Translations under genes and position numbers: made by a program
Assembly (NCBI GenBank): GCA_023251695.1
Contig: JAHEYE010000114.1
Coordinates: 4,250 to 10,111 of the forward strand
Direction: 5' to 3'
Length of the DNA stretch: 5,862 nt
From: Sphingobacteriaceae bacterium
GTDB taxonomy: Bacteria > Bacteroidota > Bacteroidia > B-17B0 > Aurantibacillaceae
Notes under the pieces: model-generated
Databases searched by the model: none
The model's input: the letters and a program-made list of their open reading frames with translations, nothing else
What the model was told of the DNA's origin: nothing
Shown: positions 5,793 to 5,862 of the stretch, one piece after another
Position numbering within the stretch: the first letter of the stretch is position 1
Layout of the letters: each line of letters starts with the position of its first letter

Positions 5793-5862
5793 GTTTTGCG
5801 GCTTGGCGTCCGGCGGGCTTGCGAAGCTTCACCTGTCTATACCCACAAAAGGTTATTTAAAG
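5786..5862. repeat. attC-like spacer repeat C (cut by window end)
   Basis: Starts with TTATAAC (5786-5792) and continues through CTTGGCGTCCGGCGGGCTT in close agreement with repeat B. From TAAC to TAAAG both are 74 bp long, with about 54 identities. Only the first arm is present, so its fold and its partner core cannot be checked here. Its presence shows that the array continues beyond the window. Confidence 0.6.

Noticed and set aside
3499..5862. Insertion sequences or a composite transposon
   Set aside because: No transposase, no target duplications, and the inverted ends differ from segment to segment, unlike one IS family.
4075..5862. CRISPR array
   Set aside because: The repeats are 130-190 bp, divergent and 400-1000 bp apart, and the segments between them include protein genes.

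Overview
The window looks like the chromosome of a member of the Bacteroidota. The evidence is a protein with a type IX secretion (T9SS) C-terminal sorting domain, Bacteroidota-type promoter matches (TTG, about 16-20 nt, TAnnTTT[G/A]) with no Shine-Dalgarno sequences, a lipoprotein of a style common in that phylum (Cys followed by a QKR..RKGYY stretch), and A+T-rich DNA. Genus cannot be told from the sequence.

Left part (1-3446) is ordinary chromosome. It opens inside an ABC-F translation-factor ATPase of the Uup type on the + strand, whose N-terminus lies outside the window. A 271-aa lipoprotein/membrane protein of unknown role follows 16 nt later, probably co-transcribed. A strong imperfect hairpin (2329-2375) sits in the convergent gap before a minus-strand membrane di-iron desaturase (2508-3446).

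Right part (3499-5862) is a cassette array and is the most interesting region. Three unrelated segments (3499-4081, 4199-4607, 4780-5792) are separated by related, foldable repeats (4075-4205, 4601-4786, and a third cut by the window end at 5786-5862). Each segment is bounded by its own private inverted repeat of 14-18 bp. These start GTTAGCG, GTTATGC and GTTATAA, and each is closed by the reverse complement at the far end of the same segment. This pairing across the cargo, rather than across the spacer repeat, is the hallmark of integron gene cassettes. There the leading TTRRRY of a cassette complements its own RYYYAAC at the start of attC. The spacer repeats fold like attC sites: long stems with a bulged base, an unpaired central patch and a variable terminal loop.

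Two cassettes carry one minus-strand gene each: a 159-aa exported protein of unknown function, whose stop codon lies inside the boundary repeat, and a 317-aa T9SS-exported surface protein. The middle cassette has no convincing gene but is enriched in the motif [CT]GGACA. Some repeats also contain a promoter-like element pointing into the next cassette. No integrase is visible. If the array is a true integron read on the minus strand, the integrase and attI would lie beyond position 5862; otherwise it is an integrase-less attC cluster. The integron reading is inference from sequence structure and was not tested by any search.
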